Shown here piece by piece: positions 61,495 to 64,000 of a DNA stretch of 64,000 bases. The position numbers were made by a program, and so were the translations under genes. This DNA is from Oleiphilus sp. Its GTDB lineage: Bacteria; Pseudomonadota; Gammaproteobacteria; Pseudomonadales; Oleiphilaceae. The DNA is taken from assembly GCA_006212045.1 (NCBI GenBank), contig PZPK01000015.1, positions 39,295 to 103,294 of the forward strand, written 5' to 3'. How positions within the stretch are numbered: the stretch's first letter is position 1; each line of letters opens with the position of its first letter. The notes under the pieces were generated by a model. The model saw only the letters and a list, made by a program, of their open reading frames with translations, was not told where the DNA came from and did not search any database.

Positions 61495-63048
61495 ATGCAT
61501 GCCCGGTTTCTAATCACTTTCGCCGTCTTACTGCTAGCAGGTTGTGGTAGCTCGGCTCCGACTGAAGGACAGGACTTGTCACGGTCTCCAAGCGTAAAAC
61601 AGGAGGCTGAAGCCAAAACAACGATCAGCTTAGCGGATGTCAGGATGTATGAGGGCATTGCCGATAACACAGCACGATTGGTATTCAGTTTGCCTACGAG
61701 CGGTGGTGTGGAGTTGGAGCTTACTGTCGAATCAGGTACCGCAACTGATGGAGGTGATTATACCTTCATCGATCGAACCATCGTTGTCCCAAGCGGAGCG
61801 ATTACGCATGACATCCCTATCTCCATCGTCGATGACAATGTCTATGAGGGCACAGAGGATCTGACACTACGCTATTCTATTACTCGCGGTGGTGAACAGT
61901 TTGCTCGTTCAGTGAACGAATTTGCATTGACGATCCTGGATGATGAACCTTTGCCGGCCATCTCCTTTGATGAAGAGGTCGTATTCATTAACGAAGGTGT
62001 AGGAGAAATTGAATTTCCAGTATCGCTTAGTAATCCTGCAAGCACCGAGGTGCAAATCAACTTTGAGCTTTCAGGGACAGCCAATAAGGACGAAGACTAC
62101 GAAACATCCCTTGATGGTGTGATTGTAGTAGAGCCATTGAGTCGCCAAGGTACGTTTACACTTTCGGTGATCGATGACGATGTAGTCGAAGGAGGTGAAT
62201 CTGTAGTCGTTCATTTTATTAGCGGTGACTATGTAAGAGTCGAGCCGGGGACTACCTTGTCGGTAATCATCAACGGTGATGCCAAAATGAACGATACGGG
62301 TTTTGGGAATTTCCTGCATGATGGAGCGCTCTCTGCTCAGCCCTCCCCTACCCTACCGAATCAAGACGCAAGCTATGGTCGTGATGCTGGCTTTCCAAAT
62401 GAAAATGATGGCCGGCGGGGATTTTCATTTACCAAGCTGGATGCAAATGGGAATGAGTTGCCCATATCAGCTAATGCTACATGTATTCGGGACAATACCA
62501 GCGGGGTTGTTTATGAGCTAAAGACGCAGTCCTTTCCGCTAGAGACTTTGTACGATGAACAGACCGAGCGCTACAGTACTACGCACAATTGGAGAGCTAA
62601 CAATTATCTGTATACCTGGTACAACCCACTTAGCGAAGGTTCTGGAACTGGTGGTTCAATTGGTGCACACAATAATCTGTTGCGCGATCGATACGTCGAT
62701 CTGGATGGCTATTGCGCGTTTAGGCCTGATGTCGCCAATCGATACTACCCTCTCGCTTGTAATACCTATGTTTATCTCAATGAGCTCAATCTTACCGGGC
62801 TTTGTGGCATAAAGACTTGGCGCCTTCCACGAGCTGAAGAACTCCGTTCGGTTATTGACTACGAATTGGCCTTCTTTGGCCATGATGGAATTGACGAAAG
62901 CATGTTCACTTACTCGGCCACTGGATCCTATTTTACAGCTTCTCCCTCCGCGGAATTTGAAGGTTCTGCTTGGTGCTTTGAAGATGGAAAGATTCGGCTT
63001 TGTCACAAGGGAAGCTTAAACAAAATACGTGGAGTTGCAGATGAGTAA
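61495..63048 (+). CDS. Calx-beta/DUF1566 lipoprotein (517 aa)
   Basis: Lipobox LLAGC at about 17. Two Calx-beta repeats (about 41-145 and 150-258), each ending in DDNVYEGTEDL- or DDDVVEGGES-like calcium motifs. The C-terminal region (about 300-510) has the Lcl/DUF1566 pattern, including TWRLPRAEELRSVIDY. Likely an outer-membrane, calcium-dependent adhesin. It overlaps the next gene, which also has a DUF1566 domain. Confidence 0.78.
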   Translation: MHARFLITFAVLLLAGCGSSAPTEGQDLSRSPSVKQEAEAKTTISLADVRMYEGIADNTARLVFSLPTSGGVELELTVESGTATDGGDYTFIDRTIVVPSGAITHDIPISIVDDNVYEGTEDLTLRYSITRGGEQFARSVNEFALTILDDEPLPAISFDEEVVFINEGVGEIEFPVSLSNPASTEVQINFELSGTANKDEDYETSLDGVIVVEPLSRQGTFTLSVIDDDVVEGGESVVVHFISGDYVRVEPGTTLSVIINGDAKMNDTGFGNFLHDGALSAQPSPTLPNQDASYGRDAGFPNENDGRRGFSFTKLDANGNELPISANATCIRDNTSGVVYELKTQSFPLETLYDEQTERYSTTHNWRANNYLYTWYNPLSEGSGTGGSIGAHNNLLRDRYVDLDGYCAFRPDVANRYYPLACNTYVYLNELNLTGLCGIKTWRLPRAEELRSVIDYELAFFGHDGIDESMFTYSATGSYFTASPSAEFEGSAWCFEDGKIRLCHKGSLNKIRGVADE

Positions 63049-63574
63049 CAGATTGGTTTTTATGTTTCTGGTGATGCATAGTCTCGGTGCTGTCGCCCAA
63101 ATATGCGACAGGGACACTATCGTTGAAGACACCCCTACCGAACGCTTTCTATTTGTGGGTGATGGTTTGGCAATAGATATTAAGACAGGCTTGTTATGGG
63201 ACCGATGCATCGTTGGCCAATCTTATGATCCTGAAGAAGATAAGTGTGTCGGAGCCTCAATTGAATTTGATTCAGTAGCTGATTTGCTTTCGGTTGTGGA
63301 TGAATTGAATGCGAATAGTTACCTTGGGTACACGACTTGGCGAGTGCCAAACTTGAAGGAACTGGGTTCAATTGTTGAGCGCGCCTGTGTCGAGCCTGCG
63401 ATTAACCTTGATGTATTCCCTTCTACATCGAACGTCTCTTTCGTATCCAACACACCCGCTCGTAACGGTTCTGACTACGAATTCCGGTACATTAACTTTC
63501 GCAGTGGCGAAGAATTTTCAAGCGCGGTTAACTTTCAGCCGCGGCTCCGGGTAGTTACCGACGCCAACCAGTAA
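63041..63574 (+). CDS. Exported DUF1566 protein (177 aa)
   Basis: ATG at 63041 with GTGGAG upstream, overlapping the lipoprotein end. Signal peptide (LVFMFLVMHSLGAVAQ). A single DUF1566/Lcl domain with TTWRVPNLKELGSIVERAC, cysteine-rich. Probably a partner of the preceding lipoprotein. Confidence 0.75.
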   Translation: MSNRLVFMFLVMHSLGAVAQICDRDTIVEDTPTERFLFVGDGLAIDIKTGLLWDRCIVGQSYDPEEDKCVGASIEFDSVADLLSVVDELNANSYLGYTTWRVPNLKELGSIVERACVEPAINLDVFPSTSNVSFVSNTPARNGSDYEFRYINFRSGEEFSSAVNFQPRLRVVTDANQ

Positions 63575-63621
63575 GTGAATCTTATCCATAATAACCACTG
63601 AACATGTTAGTCATCTGGAAG

Positions 63622-63649
63622 CACGCATGTTTCATATGAAACATGCGTG
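63622..63649. promoter_or_regulatory. ParB-site-like palindrome 1 (28 bp)
   Basis: A 28-bp perfect palindrome with the core TGTTTCATATGAAACA, which differs from the common parS core TGTTTCACGTGAAACA only in its centre. The interval 63575-64000 has no gene that I can support. Confidence 0.6.
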
Positions 63650-63824
63650 TTTACTTGGCTGCCCTACCCTACCCTCTTTCGAGCAAACGAACTCGAGGAT
63701 ATCGGAATCACTAGAGACTGTTACTGCTGACTTGAGCAAGCCACTCACTCCCAATTCCCGGATCCGAAACTAAAGCATGTAAACACTGCACATAGAGAAA
63801 GTCAGTAGTCAAGCTGCTCTGGGG

Positions 63825-63843
63825 GTGGGCAACGGTTGCCCAC
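63825..63843. repeat. Hairpin between the two palindromes
   Basis: GTGGGCAAC/GTTGCCCAC around a single G, nine bases before the second TGTTTCATATGAAACA. It may be part of the same site. Confidence 0.5.
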
Positions 63844-63852
63844 TTGGGCCAA

Positions 63853-63868
63853 TGTTTCATATGAAACA
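63853..63868. promoter_or_regulatory. ParB-site-like palindrome 2
   Basis: TGTTTCATATGAAACA, identical to the core of the site at 63622-63649 and 220 bases away. Paired identical sites at the edge of the window suggest a parABS locus just outside it. Confidence 0.6.
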
Positions 63869-64000
63869 GTGAGCCTGCCTCAGAATAGCCCCAAACGAAG
63901 TGATTGTCTGAGAGTCTTGGCGGCTCTCTCCGACTTGTAGGTTTCGGTATGGGAGTCTTGCGTCAAAGCATGCCTGGCTGCTGAAGAACCATTAATCCTC

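Overview
This window looks like a segment of a large plasmid (or plasmid-like element) from a Gammaproteobacterium, probably marine or environmental. The evidence is an iteron origin with a linked initiator-like gene (54.4-56.2 kb), a ParM/ParR-type partition cassette (51.2-52.6 kb), two ParB-site-like palindromes at the right edge, no rRNA or tRNA genes, and a high share of small uncharacterised genes. The species cannot be named from the sequence alone.

Layout. 0-14 kb: about thirty short plus-strand genes (20-160 aa), mostly one per transcript, separated by related leaders that share a pyrimidine tract followed by a TATGAT/TATGCT box; several leaders are recognisably duplicated. 14-19.6 kb: a membrane-anchored unknown, an N6-type DNA methyltransferase, and small unknown operons. 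19.7-27.0 kb: a tightly coupled minus-strand defence operon with an SMC-like ATPase, MksE-like and MksF-like subunits, a Toprim protein and a WYL regulator, that is, a Wadjet/JetABCD-type system in the unusual order C-B-A-D. 27.4-28.2 kb: a small conserved gene, then about 260 nt of consecutive hairpins leading to a 34-aa membrane peptide and a strong hairpin terminator. 28.2-33.5 kb: exported proteins, an ADP-ribosyltransferase-like protein and a stand-alone (p)ppGpp-hydrolase-like HD protein. 33.6-37.9 kb: a stand-alone DndC-like sulfurtransferase and a probable DUF4942-type adenine methyltransferase. 37.97-38.05 kb: a second iteron cluster. 39-44.7 kb: a YfbR-like nucleotidase, two lipoproteins, and an MBOAT acyltransferase with an SGNH-like partner. 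45-51 kb: a minus-strand operon joining a YidC-like insertase, signal peptidase I, an SF1 helicase, a DsbC-like protein and two helical proteins, the first possibly MobI-like. 51.2-56.9 kb: partition, M23 peptidase, origin and initiator. 57-63.6 kb: secreted proteins, an AIM24-family protein, and Calx-beta/DUF1566 surface proteins.

How it fits together. Replication and partition genes sit in the right half. Conjugation-type accessories (DsbC-like, signal peptidase, possible MobI) suggest that transfer genes lie outside the window. The left and middle parts carry plasmid-competition, DNA-modification and small accessory genes. A 15-bp element, TACTATGCAWTWATA, occurs at eight promoter regions, including those of the initiator, the M23 peptidase, the MBOAT operon and several secreted-protein genes, and suggests a plasmid-wide regulon. 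The best candidates for undescribed biology are the C-B-A-D Jet operon, the hairpin-array/micropeptide unit, the DndC-like/DUF4942 pair, and the YidC-LepB-helicase-DsbC operon.
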